Below, piece by piece: positions 53,025 to 63,073 of a DNA stretch of 64,000 bases. The stretch comes from RGIG2041 sp045652745. Its GTDB lineage: Bacteria; Bacillota; Clostridia; UBA1381; UMGS1253. The first letter of the stretch is position 1; every line of letters starts with the position of its first letter. The position numbers were made by a program, and so were the translations under genes. The DNA is taken from assembly GCA_045652745.1 (NCBI GenBank), contig JAZRUW010000029.1, positions 1 to 64,000 of the forward strand, written 5' to 3'. Below the pieces are notes generated by a model. That model ran no database searches. It was not told the DNA's origin and saw only the letters and a list, made by a program, of their open reading frames with translations.

Positions 53025-55466
53025 TTATAACAATGAATTCGGATTTTTATCTATAATCAAGTTTAAAATCTGTCTGTTTTTATCCTGTTGATGCACCGTA
53101 AGCATCTCACGTAAAACCGCATCCAGTTTATCTGCCGCTTCGCATTTAATCACAATGCGGTAGCGGAATTTGTCTTTGATTTTCGCAATGCCCGACGGCA
53201 CGGGACCGAGCACCGAAATTCTGCCGCAAGCATTTTCCTCGGTGCGTGCGCGCAAAAGTTTTGCAAGCGACCCAATATGTCGACGCACCAGATTTTCGTT
53301 GGTGCCGCTGACCAAAACGGTCACAATTTCGCAAAACGGCGGATACCACATCGCGCGGCGAAAAGCAAGCTCCTCGGCATAAAAGCCGAGATAATCGTGG
53401 TCCTTGGCATAGACAATCGCATAATGCTCCGGCGAATACGTCTGCACAATCGCGCGGCCGCGCAAATCGCCGCGCCCCGCGCGCCCCGCCACCTGCGTAA
53501 TGAGGTTAAACGTGCGCTCGCTGCTTCTGTAATCGTCAATGTGCAGGGCGGTGTCTGCCGCCAGCACACCCACCAAAGTGACCGTATGAAAGTCGAGGCC
53601 CTTGGATACCATCTGCGTACCCAACAAAACATCACATTTTTCTGTTTCAAATTTATCTAAAAGTTTTTGATGCGCCGCCTTGGTAGAGGTGGTGTCTGCA
53701 TCCATACGCACCACGCGGATGCCCTCAAACTCCTCACACAGCGCCTCCTCCACCTTCTGCGTACCTACGCCGAAAAAGCGAATATATTTACTTTCGCAAC
53801 TCGGGCAAGTCTTGTAATTGTCTTGTGTATAGCCGCAGTAGTGGCACGTGAGTTTGTCCGTATAGCGGTGATAGGTCAGCGAAATATTGCAGTGCGGACA
53901 CTGCGCCACAAATCCGCATTCACGGCAGGACACAAAGGTGGAAAACCCGCGGCGGTTTAAAAACAGAATGGTCTGCTCGCCGTGTGTGCGGTTGTATTCC
54001 ATCTCCTCGCGCAAAAGCGCGGAGAACATACTGCGGTTGCCGGCCTTCAGCTCCTCGCGCATATCCACGATGTCTACACACGGAAGCTCGCCCTGATTAT
54101 AGCGGCTCGGCATTTCTAAAAGGGTGTATTCCCCGTTTTTTGCTTTGTAATAACTTTCAATCAGCGGCGTTGCCGATGCATACAGCGCAACCGCGCCATG
54201 CTGAAATGCACGAAACTTCGCAATATCGCGCGCATGGTATCGCGGTGCGGATTCCGACTTATATGCACTTTCGTGCTCCTCGTCCAAAATCACAATCCCG
54301 ATATCATCGAGCGGTGCAAAAATCGCCGAACGTGCGCCGACCACCACTTGAACTTCACCTGTGCGGATGCGTTTCCACTCGTCGTAGCGCTCGCCGAGCG
54401 AAAGACCGCTGTGCAAAATTGCCACCGCATCGCCGAACCGGCGTGTAAACCTGCCCGTCATCAGCGGTGTAAGTGCAATTTCCGGCACAAGCACAATTGC
54501 GCCCCTGCCGCGTGCAATCACACGCTCAATTAAACGCATATACACTTCCGTCTTGCCCGAACCTGTCACACCGCGCAGCAAAAATTCCTGTGCACGGCCT
54601 GCATCTATGGCCTCCGACACACTTTCGTATACGTTTTTTTGTTCCGCCGTCATTTCCGGCGGAGTATCTTTTCTGCCGTCTGCCGCTTCCGTGCGGCGAA
54701 TGACCTTATCAAAAAATTCGATATAGCCTTTATTTTTAAGTGCATTAACCGCATTGTAACTGGCAGACGTCATCGCCACCAAATCACACACAGCCACGCT
54801 TTCGTTGTATTTTAATACCTGCAGCATCCGATACTGCAAAGGCGCTCTTGTTTTGAGTCCCTCTTCTACGGCGTACAGATTTTCCGTCTCCACGCAAAGC
54901 CTTGCAAAACGGACCGTCTTTTCCTTGACACCGCTGCCCTCTGTCTGCACAAGCGTGACAATACCCTTTTCCTCCAGCGCCGTCACGACCGAGCGCACAT
55001 TGGTTTCAAAGCAGGTCAAAAGATGCGTCAGTTCCAATTCTCCGCCGGAATTTAAAAGTTCTTCTGCCACGGCTTTTTGCTTACCCTTAAGTTTCGATAC
55101 ATCCGCATCCTTCGCCAGCCGCACCCATGTTTCCAAGCGCACGCCCGCGCCCGTAGGAATGAGCAGGTGCAACGCCTCGATATAAGTACAAAGCGTGCTT
55201 TTGCGGATATACTCTATCAACTCAACGCCCTTTTCGTCGAAGAGCGGCTCCGCTGAAGCCAGCGAATGGATTTCTTTGAGGTTTTTGCCCGAACTCTTTT
55301 CCTTCACGCGAAGCACAAACCCCTCGGTGAGCATATTGTTTTTCCCAAACGGCACCAAAACATGCGCACCGACGCCGATGCCCTCTACCTTAAGCGCACC
55401 GATTGTATAATCAAAGCATTTGTCGACTTCACGCGCCGTCTTCGAAACAATAACCTCTGCTATCAT
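53025..55466 (-). CDS. priA: Primosomal helicase PriA
   Basis: 813 residues. N-terminal DNA-binding region, helicase domain with GVTGSGKTEVYMRL and DEEHE, then paired zinc Cys motifs (CRECGFVAQCPHCN and CHYCGYTQDNYKTCPSC), then GTQMVSKGLDF and QVAGRAGRG. It restarts stalled replication forks. It follows coaBC by eight bases. Confidence 0.96.
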   Translation of the reverse strand: MIAEVIVSKTAREVDKCFDYTIGALKVEGIGVGAHVLVPFGKNNMLTEGFVLRVKEKSSGKNLKEIHSLASAEPLFDEKGVELIEYIRKSTLCTYIEALHLLIPTGAGVRLETWVRLAKDADVSKLKGKQKAVAEELLNSGGELELTHLLTCFETNVRSVVTALEEKGIVTLVQTEGSGVKEKTVRFARLCVETENLYAVEEGLKTRAPLQYRMLQVLKYNESVAVCDLVAMTSASYNAVNALKNKGYIEFFDKVIRRTEAADGRKDTPPEMTAEQKNVYESVSEAIDAGRAQEFLLRGVTGSGKTEVYMRLIERVIARGRGAIVLVPEIALTPLMTGRFTRRFGDAVAILHSGLSLGERYDEWKRIRTGEVQVVVGARSAIFAPLDDIGIVILDEEHESAYKSESAPRYHARDIAKFRAFQHGAVALYASATPLIESYYKAKNGEYTLLEMPSRYNQGELPCVDIVDMREELKAGNRSMFSALLREEMEYNRTHGEQTILFLNRRGFSTFVSCRECGFVAQCPHCNISLTYHRYTDKLTCHYCGYTQDNYKTCPSCESKYIRFFGVGTQKVEEALCEEFEGIRVVRMDADTTSTKAAHQKLLDKFETEKCDVLLGTQMVSKGLDFHTVTLVGVLAADTALHIDDYRSSERTFNLITQVAGRAGRGDLRGRAIVQTYSPEHYAIVYAKDHDYLGFYAEELAFRRAMWYPPFCEIVTVLVSGTNENLVRRHIGSLAKLLRARTEENACGRISVLGPVPSGIAKIKDKFRYRIVIKCEAADKLDAVLREMLTVHQQDKNRQILNLIIDKNPNSLL

Positions 55467-55474
55467 TGTATATT

Positions 55475-56665
55475 CTACCTTTTTTGCGCTTCATCAAGTA
55501 TGATGTGTGCAAGCGCATCCTTTGTCATATTCTCCGGCGTGATTTTTTCGCCGTTTCGCTTCAAAATCGTTACGGTATTGGTATCCGTGCCAAACCCTGC
55601 ACCCGGCTCGGTAAGACTGTTGGCCACAATCATATCACAATTTTTATTTTCCAGTTTCTTTTGTGCATTTAAAAGCAAATCCTGCGTTTCCATACAAAAG
55701 CCCACCAGCGTCTGGTCATCGCGCTTTTGCTTGCCGAGTGCCTGCAAAATATCCGTTGTGCGCTTTAATTTCAAAGATAAATCCGCATCGGATTTTTTCA
55801 TCTTGTGCTCGCTGACGGTATCCGGCGTGTAGTCTGCCACAGCCGCCGCTTTGATGATAATATCGCAGTCCCTTGCCCGCGCGAGCACTGCATCGCACAT
55901 TTCCTTAGCGCTGCGCACATGCACCGTTTCCACGCCGTCCACTTCCGGCACGGAGCAAAGTCCGCGCACCAAAATCACCTGTGCACCGCGTTGTTTTGCC
56001 GCGCGCGCGAGGCTTACGCCCATTTTACCCGAAGAGTGGTTGGTAATAAAGCGCACCGGGTCCATCGCCTCGGCAGTTGCGCCTGCCGTCACCAGCACAC
56101 GCTTGCCCGTCATATCCTTACTGTGCGCAATCGCATCGACTACGGCTTCCACAATCTCTGCAGGCTCTGCCATACGGCCTACACCTGTGTCACCACATGC
56201 CAAAAAGCCCTCACCGGCATTCACAAACCTGCAGCCGCCATCCGAGAGCTTTTTCATATTCTCCACCGTTACGGGGTGGGTATACATATTCTTATTCATT
56301 GCAGGCGCAATCAGCACCGATGCTTTTGTTGCAAGGTACGTCGTGGTCAGCATATTGTCCGCGATGCCATAAGCCATCTTGGCAAGAGTATTTGCCGTCG
56401 CCGGCGCAACCAAAAACAAATCCGCTTTCTGCGCGAGCGAAACGTGTTCTACCTCCCAGCGCTCCGGCGTGCCAAACATATCCGACGCCACCGGATTTTG
56501 CGACATTGTACGAAACGTCAGTTCACCGACAAAGCGCAGCGCGCTTTCGGTCATAATCACATGCACCTCGGCGCCGAGCTTTTTTAAACGGCTGACAACC
56601 TCTACCACCTTATATGCGGCAATGCCGCCGCATACACCAATGACCACACATTTGCCTTTTAACAT
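55475..56665 (-). CDS. coaBC: Bifunctional phosphopantothenoylcysteine synthetase/decarboxylase
   Basis: 396 residues from ATG 56665 after TCGAGGGG. The CoaC half has GGIAAYK, the catalytic His in VEHVSLAQ, PAMNKNMY and FLACGDTGVGRM. The CoaB half has VTAGATAEAMDPVRFITNHSSGKMG. It makes phosphopantetheine for coenzyme A. Confidence 0.95.
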   Translation of the reverse strand: MLKGKCVVIGVCGGIAAYKVVEVVSRLKKLGAEVHVIMTESALRFVGELTFRTMSQNPVASDMFGTPERWEVEHVSLAQKADLFLVAPATANTLAKMAYGIADNMLTTTYLATKASVLIAPAMNKNMYTHPVTVENMKKLSDGGCRFVNAGEGFLACGDTGVGRMAEPAEIVEAVVDAIAHSKDMTGKRVLVTAGATAEAMDPVRFITNHSSGKMGVSLARAAKQRGAQVILVRGLCSVPEVDGVETVHVRSAKEMCDAVLARARDCDIIIKAAAVADYTPDTVSEHKMKKSDADLSLKLKRTTDILQALGKQKRDDQTLVGFCMETQDLLLNAQKKLENKNCDMIVANSLTEPGAGFGTDTNTVTILKRNGEKITPENMTKDALAHIILDEAQKR

Positions 56666-56686
56666 AAAATTCCCCTCGACTTTCAA

Positions 56687-56899
56687 TTAGTCGTTGAGCA
56701 CCGCGCTCAGGCTCTTAACCGCCTTTACCTTGCCGGATTCAATCTCATTGATTGCTTCTAAAATTGCTTCGTCATACTTGCCCGAAAAGGAGCCTTCCTT
56801 CTGCATGCCAAGCTGACGTGCGCGGCGCGCGGTCAACACTGCCAAAGAGTATCTTGTACCTGTCTTGTCTACGAGTTTTGAAATTGCCGGATAAATCAT
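56687..56899 (-). CDS. rpoZ: RNA polymerase omega subunit
   Basis: 70 residues. Starts MIYPAISKLVDKTGTRYSLAVLTARRARQL, with the RpoZ signature of a Lys/Thr-rich helix and the YSLAVLTARRAR motif. It overlaps gmk by four bases and supports polymerase assembly. Confidence 0.93.
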   Translation of the reverse strand: MIYPAISKLVDKTGTRYSLAVLTARRARQLGMQKEGSFSGKYDEAILEAINEIESGKVKAVKSLSAVLND

Positions 56900-57507
56900 T
56901 TTACAAACACCTCTTCTATAAATTCAATATTTCTTTCCAAACGGCAACGCTCCGCGTCGATTACGGCGCAGATGTCATCGACCGCTGTATCCACATCGTT
57001 ATTGACAACCACGTAGTTGTACTTGTTTATGTAGTCAAACTCACTCTTGGCTCTTGCAAGACGCTCTTTGACTACCGCTTCTTCTTCCGTGCCTCTGCCG
57101 ACTAGGCGGTTTTTAAGCTCCTGCATCGACGGCGGCAGTATGAAGATATATACCCCTTCGGGGTACTTGGAGCGCACGTGCATTGCACCCTGCACTTCAA
57201 TTTCCAAAATTACGTTCTTGCCCGCGGCAAGCATCTCGTCCACGTACGCTTTTGGCGTGCCGTAGTAATTTCCGCAAAATACGGCATGCTCAAGCATCTG
57301 CCCCGCATCAATCTTTTCGCGGAAGGCCTGCTCACTTAAAAAGAAATAGTGCACGCCGTCTTCTTCGCCCGGGCGCGGCGCTCTCGAGGTCGCCGAAACG
57401 GAAAGCACCACATCGTCGCGCTTTTGCAAAAGCGCCTTGCATACCGTGCCCTTGCCTGCACCGGACGGACCGGAGATGACCATCAAAATGCCCTTCTTAT
57501 TCTTCAT
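56896..57507 (-). CDS. gmk: Guanylate kinase
   Basis: 203 residues; ATG 57507 is best spaced to AGGAGG, though an ATG two codons earlier exists. P-loop SGPSGAGKGTV, SATSRAPRPGEEDGVHYFF and the lid segment are visible. It converts GMP to GDP. It overlaps the end of remA. Confidence 0.96.
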   Translation of the reverse strand: MKNKKGILMVISGPSGAGKGTVCKALLQKRDDVVLSVSATSRAPRPGEEDGVHYFFLSEQAFREKIDAGQMLEHAVFCGNYYGTPKAYVDEMLAAGKNVILEIEVQGAMHVRSKYPEGVYIFILPPSMQELKNRLVGRGTEEEAVVKERLARAKSEFDYINKYNYVVVNNDVDTAVDDICAVIDAERCRLERNIEFIEEVFVK

Positions 57508-57766
57508 CTTCATCCTCCTGTCCCTGCGGCATCGCCGTATCCATACGGTTGGCCACCGTTTCCGGCAACAGCGCGGAAAGCACGATATGTCCGCTGTCCA
57601 TCACCAAAACGGCGCGCGTTCTTCTGCCGTAAGCGGCATCCACAAGCATGCCCTGCTCTCTCGCCTCCTGCACCATACGCTTTACAGGCGCAGAACCGGG
57701 GCTGACAATCGCCACCAGACGGTTGGCCGCCACAATATTACCAAAACCGATGTTAATCAGTTTCAT
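57497..57766 (-). CDS. remA: RemA-like (DUF370) DNA-binding regulator
   Basis: 89 residues. INIGFGNIVAANRLVAIVSPGSAPVKRMV and DAAYGRRTRAVLVMDSGHIVLSA cover the DUF370 domain; an acidic tail of about ten residues follows. In Bacillus RemA activates matrix genes and the family forms DNA-wrapping rings. It lies between yicC and gmk as in many Bacillota. Confidence 0.94.
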   Translation of the reverse strand: MKLINIGFGNIVAANRLVAIVSPGSAPVKRMVQEAREQGMLVDAAYGRRTRAVLVMDSGHIVLSALLPETVANRMDTAMPQGQEDEDEE

Positions 57767-57778
57767 AGTATCGCATCC

Positions 57779-58657
57779 TTACTCTATATTTTGTACCTGC
57801 TCACGCAGTTTTTCAAGCTCCGCCTTCAAATCCACCACAATCTTGGCAATCGTGATGTCGTTCGCCTTAGAACCCGTAGTGTTGATTTCGCGGTTGATTT
57901 CCTGAATGAGGAAATCGAGCTTTCTGCCTGCCGGCTCGCCGCAGGTCAAAATGGTTTCCATCTCGTCAAAGTGACTGCGCAAGCGCACCGTTTCTTCATC
58001 TACGGCAATCTTGTCTGCATAAATGGCCGCCTCGGTTAAAATACGTGCCTCATCAATGTTGGCCGACTCTAAAACTTCCGACAATTTTGCACGCAGTTTT
58101 GCGCGATATTCTTCCACGCATTGCGGCGAACGCGCCTCGATTTCCGCCACACGCTCGAGCATAAACGCACTGCGCGCACGCAAATCCGCCAGCATTCTCT
58201 CGCCCTCGCGCTTGCGCATTTCCATAAAGTCGTTCATCGCCTGCGAAAGTGCAAATTCCACCAAAGCCCAAATGTGCTCTGCATCTTCTTCCTTGCGCTC
58301 AGTAAGGAAAATATCCGAAAAGCGTGTCAGCGAACCGACACTGATGTCATCGCGCAGTTCAAAGGTATCTCGAAGTTCACGCAGTACGCTTAAATAGTTT
58401 TCCGCCAGCGCTGCGTCGAGCGTTACTCTCTTGTCCGCCTCGCCGTAATTTTCCATTGCCACATAGATGTCTACCTTACCGCGGTTAATAAACTGCGATG
58501 CATACACGCGCACCTTGTCTTCGAGGTAGCCGAAATAGCGCGGCACCTTGATGTTGTAGTCTGCGTAGCGGTGGTTGACGGACTTGATTTCCACCAAAAT
58601 TTTCTTGTCCTCGACCACGCCCTCAAAACGGCCGTAACCGGTCATGCTTTTAATCAT
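57779..58657 (-). CDS. yicC: YicC-family endoribonuclease-like protein
   Basis: 292 residues from ATG 58657, after AGGAG. It starts MIKSMTGYGR, the family hallmark, and ends with the DUF1732 domain (GRKLDFLIQEINREINTTGSKAND). YicC proteins are linked to RNA decay. It is the first gene of the long operon. Confidence 0.94.
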   Translation of the reverse strand: MIKSMTGYGRFEGVVEDKKILVEIKSVNHRYADYNIKVPRYFGYLEDKVRVYASQFINRGKVDIYVAMENYGEADKRVTLDAALAENYLSVLRELRDTFELRDDISVGSLTRFSDIFLTERKEEDAEHIWALVEFALSQAMNDFMEMRKREGERMLADLRARSAFMLERVAEIEARSPQCVEEYRAKLRAKLSEVLESANIDEARILTEAAIYADKIAVDEETVRLRSHFDEMETILTCGEPAGRKLDFLIQEINREINTTGSKANDITIAKIVVDLKAELEKLREQVQNIE

Positions 58658-58717
58658 AATGTTCAATCTCCTGCTCTATGGTTTTTCTGATTTTATTTAC
58701 ATAGTTTCAGATAAATC

Positions 58718-58747
58718 AGTATACCACATTCTATATAGAAAAGTCAA
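58718..58747 (-). promoter_or_regulatory. Promoter of the yicC operon
   Basis: On the - strand TTGACT (58742-58747), 18 bases, TATACT (58718-58723), upstream of yicC. Confidence 0.6.
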
Positions 58748-58753
58748 GTAGTC

Positions 58754-60310
58754 TCACTTGGCATTCCAAGCCGCAAACGCGTGGAAGATATCGCCGTAAA
58801 CCGGCGTGATTTCGCCGTCAATTCTGTCATTGACAATCACGGCATTTTGCCCGAAACCGAGCGATATCACCGGCACTTCGTCCGCAATCGCATCTGCCAG
58901 CGTTAAAAAGGCCGTATCCTTCTCGGATTGTGTCACCGCCGTCTGTGCCTGCCATAAAAGCGTATCCATGCGCGCATCGCCCTGCGAAGCAAACCGCGCA
59001 CCGCTGCCCAAAAATACGCTCACGTCCAGTGCATCCCCAAGCACCGTTTCACCGAAAAACATACTGTATTCCAGGTTTTCTACGCGCAAAGTGTATGTTT
59101 CATAATCCGTTTTATCTACGGTTGCACCGATGCCGAACGCCGAAAGCTGCCTTGCAACCTCCTCCGCTGCACGCACACGTACCTCATTTTCTGCGTTGAC
59201 CAAAATGGGAATAAACAGGGTTTGTACGCCATCTTCCGTTTCTTTTTGCCAACGTCCCGATGTGGATTTTTCATAACCGGCCGCACGGAGCAGCGCCGCA
59301 GCCTGCTCGGCCTGCGCCGCCGCTTCGGTGTCCGGATTGTACACGCCGCCCGGCACCAACGGCAATACGGACGGAGTAAATCTTCCGAACAGCGCATTCG
59401 TTTTGATGCTTTCTCGATCCAAAAGCGCAGAAATCGCACCACGCACCTGCTTATCTGCCAGTGCGCCCTGTGCGTTGATGCCCAAAAACGCAAAAATACG
59501 GTTCGTGTAGACAAACGTCGTCACATTCCCCTTCGGACTGTAGGTGCGCAGTTGTTTGCTGTCTACATGCACCGCCTCAATTTCGCGGCTTTCGAGCGCA
59601 TACATTACCTTGTCCGCGCTTGGAATTTCCTTTAAAACCACCTGCTCAATTGCACCGGCTTTGCGCGTCACGCACGCATCGTTTTTCATTAAAAGGTGCA
59701 CGCGCCCCGGCTTTGCCGGCGTGTAGCGGTACGCCGCCGTTCCGACGGGCACATAATCCGCCTGCACCGCCGTGCAGTCCGTGCCGCGCTGGATGACAGG
59801 AAAATCCAACTGGGAAATAAAGCAGCTGTTCGGCTCCGTCAGCGTAATTTTCAGCACAAAATTGCTTTGCGCCGCATAGGAAGCGATACCGTAAAGATAG
59901 CCTTTTAACCGCGAAGTTTCCGCCTGTTCGATTGCCGATAAAGTGTATGAAACATCGTAAGCGGAAAACTGTTTTCCGTCGTGCCAATATACATCGTCAC
60001 GCAGATGCACCGTATACGTAAGCCCATCGGGCGAAATCTCCGTTTTAAGCGCAAGACGCGGCTCCACACCGCCGTTCGCCGTCGGCGCATACAAACCGTC
60101 ATACACCAACGACATCGCATCCGCCACCGTATCGGACTGTGTCAGTACGGGATTGAATGTGTCAAAATACGTCAGCGGCAAACTGATGACTCCCGCGCCG
60201 CCCTCTTTATATTCTACTGTATCTTCCGGTTTTTCCGGCGCACACCCGCATCCGCAAAGCAGACTTACGCACAAAAGTGCCGTCAAAACCATACCCAACA
60301 TTTTTTTCAT
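58754..60310 (-). CDS. Oligopeptide-type ABC transporter binding lipoprotein (SBP family 5), solitary
   Basis: 518 residues from ATG 60310. A signal peptide MKKMLGMVLTALLCVSLLCG leads to a lipobox-like LCGC, with Cys clustered at the cut site. The mature part has the family 5 pattern: a GGAGVISLPL start, MSLVYDGLYAP, LRDDVYWHDGKQFSAYDVSY near 95-120, and AFLGINAQG later. It binds peptides or nickel-like ligands outside the cell. No permease or ATPase genes adjoin it. It lies last after uvrC-pgeF. Confidence 0.85.
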   Translation of the reverse strand: MKKMLGMVLTALLCVSLLCGCGCAPEKPEDTVEYKEGGAGVISLPLTYFDTFNPVLTQSDTVADAMSLVYDGLYAPTANGGVEPRLALKTEISPDGLTYTVHLRDDVYWHDGKQFSAYDVSYTLSAIEQAETSRLKGYLYGIASYAAQSNFVLKITLTEPNSCFISQLDFPVIQRGTDCTAVQADYVPVGTAAYRYTPAKPGRVHLLMKNDACVTRKAGAIEQVVLKEIPSADKVMYALESREIEAVHVDSKQLRTYSPKGNVTTFVYTNRIFAFLGINAQGALADKQVRGAISALLDRESIKTNALFGRFTPSVLPLVPGGVYNPDTEAAAQAEQAAALLRAAGYEKSTSGRWQKETEDGVQTLFIPILVNAENEVRVRAAEEVARQLSAFGIGATVDKTDYETYTLRVENLEYSMFFGETVLGDALDVSVFLGSGARFASQGDARMDTLLWQAQTAVTQSEKDTAFLTLADAIADEVPVISLGFGQNAVIVNDRIDGEITPVYGDIFHAFAAWNAK

Positions 60311-60330
60311 ACCAAACACCATTTTCTATA

Positions 60331-61131
60331 CTAATCTACCAATTCCATCATCGCACCCATAAGTCCTATCTTGCCTTTATGCGCGCGGTTGGAGAAAAAT
60401 TCGTCGCTGTGACAGTAGGTACAAATATCCGCAAGCGTAATTGCCTCCTCGCGCACACCGACCGATACAAGTTGGTCGGCAATCATGCGCCAAAGGTCGA
60501 TATGCACCTTCTCGCCCACCGGCTTTTGATATTTTTCATCAAACTGTGCGGCAACATCCCCATCCACCTCAAAGTGGCACTGTCCGATGGACGGGCCGAT
60601 GGCCGCAATGATATCGGCGCTGTCGCTGCCGAAGGTTTCCTGCATTTTCAAAACCGTCTTGGAAGCAATCGACATCACGGTTGAACGCCACCCCGAATGC
60701 ACAAGGCCGAACGCTTTTTTCTTGGTATCCAGCAAAAATACGGGCACACAGTCGGCGCAAAACACCACCGCCGGCACACCGACCGTATTGCAGATAAACG
60801 CGTCCGTATCCGTAATATCGCTTTCGCGCACGATGCCCTTGCCGCAATCCGCCGCGGTAATGACGCGGATGCCGTCATGATGCTCCTGCTTGGAAAGCAC
60901 CAATTTATCGCGGTCTATGCCGAGTGCATCGCAGAAAATACCGTAGTTTGCATAAACATTTTCTTTGGTATCCTTGCGGTAAAAGCCCAAATTCAGCGTT
61001 GCGGTTTCACCGTTGCTCACACCGCCGAGCCGCGTGGAAAATCCATGGCGCACCAACCCCGTCTGCGAAAAAGACGGCACGGTGTAGTACACCAACTCCC
61101 CCTTTGTATGCCTTTCAAATCCGATTTTCAT
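60331..61131 (-). CDS. pgeF: Peptidoglycan editing factor PgeF (laccase-domain protein)
   Basis: 266 residues. RHGFSTRLGGVS, the KQEHHDGIRVI segment, FCADCVPVFLLD, VHSGWRST and IGPSIGQCHFEV supply the Cys and two His metal ligands of the family. It cleaves wrongly built muropeptide precursors in the cytoplasm. It starts 10 bases after the uvrC stop. Confidence 0.93.
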   Translation of the reverse strand: MKIGFERHTKGELVYYTVPSFSQTGLVRHGFSTRLGGVSNGETATLNLGFYRKDTKENVYANYGIFCDALGIDRDKLVLSKQEHHDGIRVITAADCGKGIVRESDITDTDAFICNTVGVPAVVFCADCVPVFLLDTKKKAFGLVHSGWRSTVMSIASKTVLKMQETFGSDSADIIAAIGPSIGQCHFEVDGDVAAQFDEKYQKPVGEKVHIDLWRMIADQLVSVGVREEAITLADICTYCHSDEFFSNRAHKGKIGLMGAMMELVD

Positions 61132-61140
61132 GTAACTCTC

Positions 61141-62994
61141 CTAGTGATAATAGTCATATACATTTTGTGCACTGCGCTTATCCAATCCCGCCTGCACCAA
61201 ATCCTTCACGCTCGCCTTAGAAACGGCATCGAGCGATTTAAACGCACGCAAAAGCTGTTTTCTGCGTACCGCGCCCACGCCCGGAATTTCCGAAAGTTCG
61301 GAGCGAAACGCGTTTTGCTTGCGCACCTTTTTGTGATAGCCGATGGCGGTATTGTGCGTTTCCTCACAAATCGCACCGATTAAGCGGTACGCCGCCGAAT
61401 TGTTCGGCAGCTCAATTTCAAACGCTCCGTCCATCAAAGTCGAAAATTGGTGACGGTCATCTTTTTGCATACCTAAAACGGCAAATTCGGGCGCGAAGGG
61501 CGCAAGCGCCTCACGCACCGCATTTACATGGCCCGTACCGCCGTCAATGAGCATCAAATCGGGCAACGGCAAAAATTTGGCATCTTTTTTATCGAGCGTC
61601 CCGGCTTCTATCGCCGCAAGCTCCGCCTGCGCGCGTTGCATTCTGCGGCAGACAACCTCCTGCATCGCACCGTAGTCGTTTTGTCCCTCGATGCTCTGTA
61701 TGCGGAAATTGCGTTTTGCCGCCTTATGGACTACGCCGTTTTCAAACACCACCATCACGCCGACCGTCCCCGTGCCGCCCGTGTTGGATATATCGTAACT
61801 TTCAATGCGCTTCGGCAACGTCGGCAGGTGCGCATACTCCGCGAGCTTTTCCAATACATCGCGCTCGGTGGCGCGTTTGAGCTCGCCGATTTTGTAATCG
61901 TCCACCGCATTGTTGATATTTTTTAAAAGCATCTGCACCAGCTGTTTTTTCTCGCCGCGCACCGGCACCGTCAAATGCACTTTTTTTCCGCGCAACGCGC
62001 TTAAATACTCCGAAAGCATCTCCTGCTCATCTGGCGCACATCCCAAAATAATCTCGCGCGGACAAATACGCGTTTCCGAATAGTACCGTTTTAAAAACTC
62101 CGCCATAATCTCGCCGTCGGTCAGTTCGCTCACGCCGTCAATGCGAAAACTCTGCCTGCCCGTCATGCGGCCGCCGCGGATTAAAAACATTTCAAAAAAC
62201 GCCTTGTCGTCATAGGACAAAAAGTCGGCAACATCACGGTCAGTCTGCGCATCGGAAATGATTTTCTGCCGCTCGTTGACAGCGCGAATCGCCGCAATGC
62301 AGTCGCGCTTTTGCGCCGCTTTTTCAAACTCCATGGCCTCCGCCGCCTGCATCATCTGCACTTCTAAAGCCTGCACAATTTCTTCGCTTTTGCCGTCTAA
62401 AAACATACAAATCTGCTCAAAAACTTTTTTATATTCCGTCTGTGAAACCTCGCCGCGACAGGGCGCAAAACATTTGTGAATCTGGTAATTCAAGCACGGT
62501 CTTCCCTTGCCGATGTCCTGCGGAAAATTGCGCTTACAGGTCGGAATAAGAAAGATTTTTTTAATCAAATCCAACGTCTGGCGCACCACGCTCATGCCCG
62601 AATACGGGCCGTAATACTTTGCCCCGTCGGGCAGCATCGTGCGCGTGGCCGAAATGCGCGGATACGGCGCGTTCATTGTCACCTTGATGTACGGATAGTG
62701 CTTATCGTCTTTTAAAAGGATGTTGTAGTGCGGCTTGTGCTTTTTAATTAAATTGCATTCAAGCACCAGCGCTTCAAGCTCCGAGTCGGTAATAATATAC
62801 TCAAACCACGCCACGTGGCTGACCATCGCCAGCACTTTCGCCGTATGGTTTTTGCTTTGCATAAAATACTGGCGCACGCGGTTTTTTAAGTTTTTCGCCT
62901 TGCCCACATAAATCACCGTGTCACCTTTGTCGTGCATTAAATACACACCCGGCTGCTCGGGCAGTTTTTTTAATTGCTGCTGCAAATCAAACAC
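61141..62994 (-). CDS. uvrC: Excinuclease ABC subunit C
   Basis: 617 residues with GTG start at 62994, six bases after AGGAGGGG; starts further out to 63039 would place that site inside the gene. The GIY-YIG nuclease (PGVYLMHDKGDTVIYVGKAKNLKNR), the UVR motif, the RNase H-like C-terminal nuclease (DLMLIDGGTGHVNA) and the helix-hairpin-helix end (LSEIPGVGAVRRKQLLRAF) are in order. It incises damaged DNA on both sides of the lesion. Confidence 0.95.
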   Translation of the reverse strand: MFDLQQQLKKLPEQPGVYLMHDKGDTVIYVGKAKNLKNRVRQYFMQSKNHTAKVLAMVSHVAWFEYIITDSELEALVLECNLIKKHKPHYNILLKDDKHYPYIKVTMNAPYPRISATRTMLPDGAKYYGPYSGMSVVRQTLDLIKKIFLIPTCKRNFPQDIGKGRPCLNYQIHKCFAPCRGEVSQTEYKKVFEQICMFLDGKSEEIVQALEVQMMQAAEAMEFEKAAQKRDCIAAIRAVNERQKIISDAQTDRDVADFLSYDDKAFFEMFLIRGGRMTGRQSFRIDGVSELTDGEIMAEFLKRYYSETRICPREIILGCAPDEQEMLSEYLSALRGKKVHLTVPVRGEKKQLVQMLLKNINNAVDDYKIGELKRATERDVLEKLAEYAHLPTLPKRIESYDISNTGGTGTVGVMVVFENGVVHKAAKRNFRIQSIEGQNDYGAMQEVVCRRMQRAQAELAAIEAGTLDKKDAKFLPLPDLMLIDGGTGHVNAVREALAPFAPEFAVLGMQKDDRHQFSTLMDGAFEIELPNNSAAYRLIGAICEETHNTAIGYHKKVRKQNAFRSELSEIPGVGAVRRKQLLRAFKSLDAVSKASVKDLVQAGLDKRSAQNVYDYYH

Positions 62995-63044
62995 GCACTT
63001 CCCCTCCTTTCCGCACATCGTAAATATATATTTATCCAATTATC

Positions 63045-63073
63045 AGTATACCACCAAAGAAAAAAATATGCAA
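63045..63073 (-). promoter_or_regulatory. Promoter of uvrC-pgeF
   Basis: On the - strand TTGCAT (63068-63073), 17 bases, TATACT (63045-63050). Confidence 0.6.
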
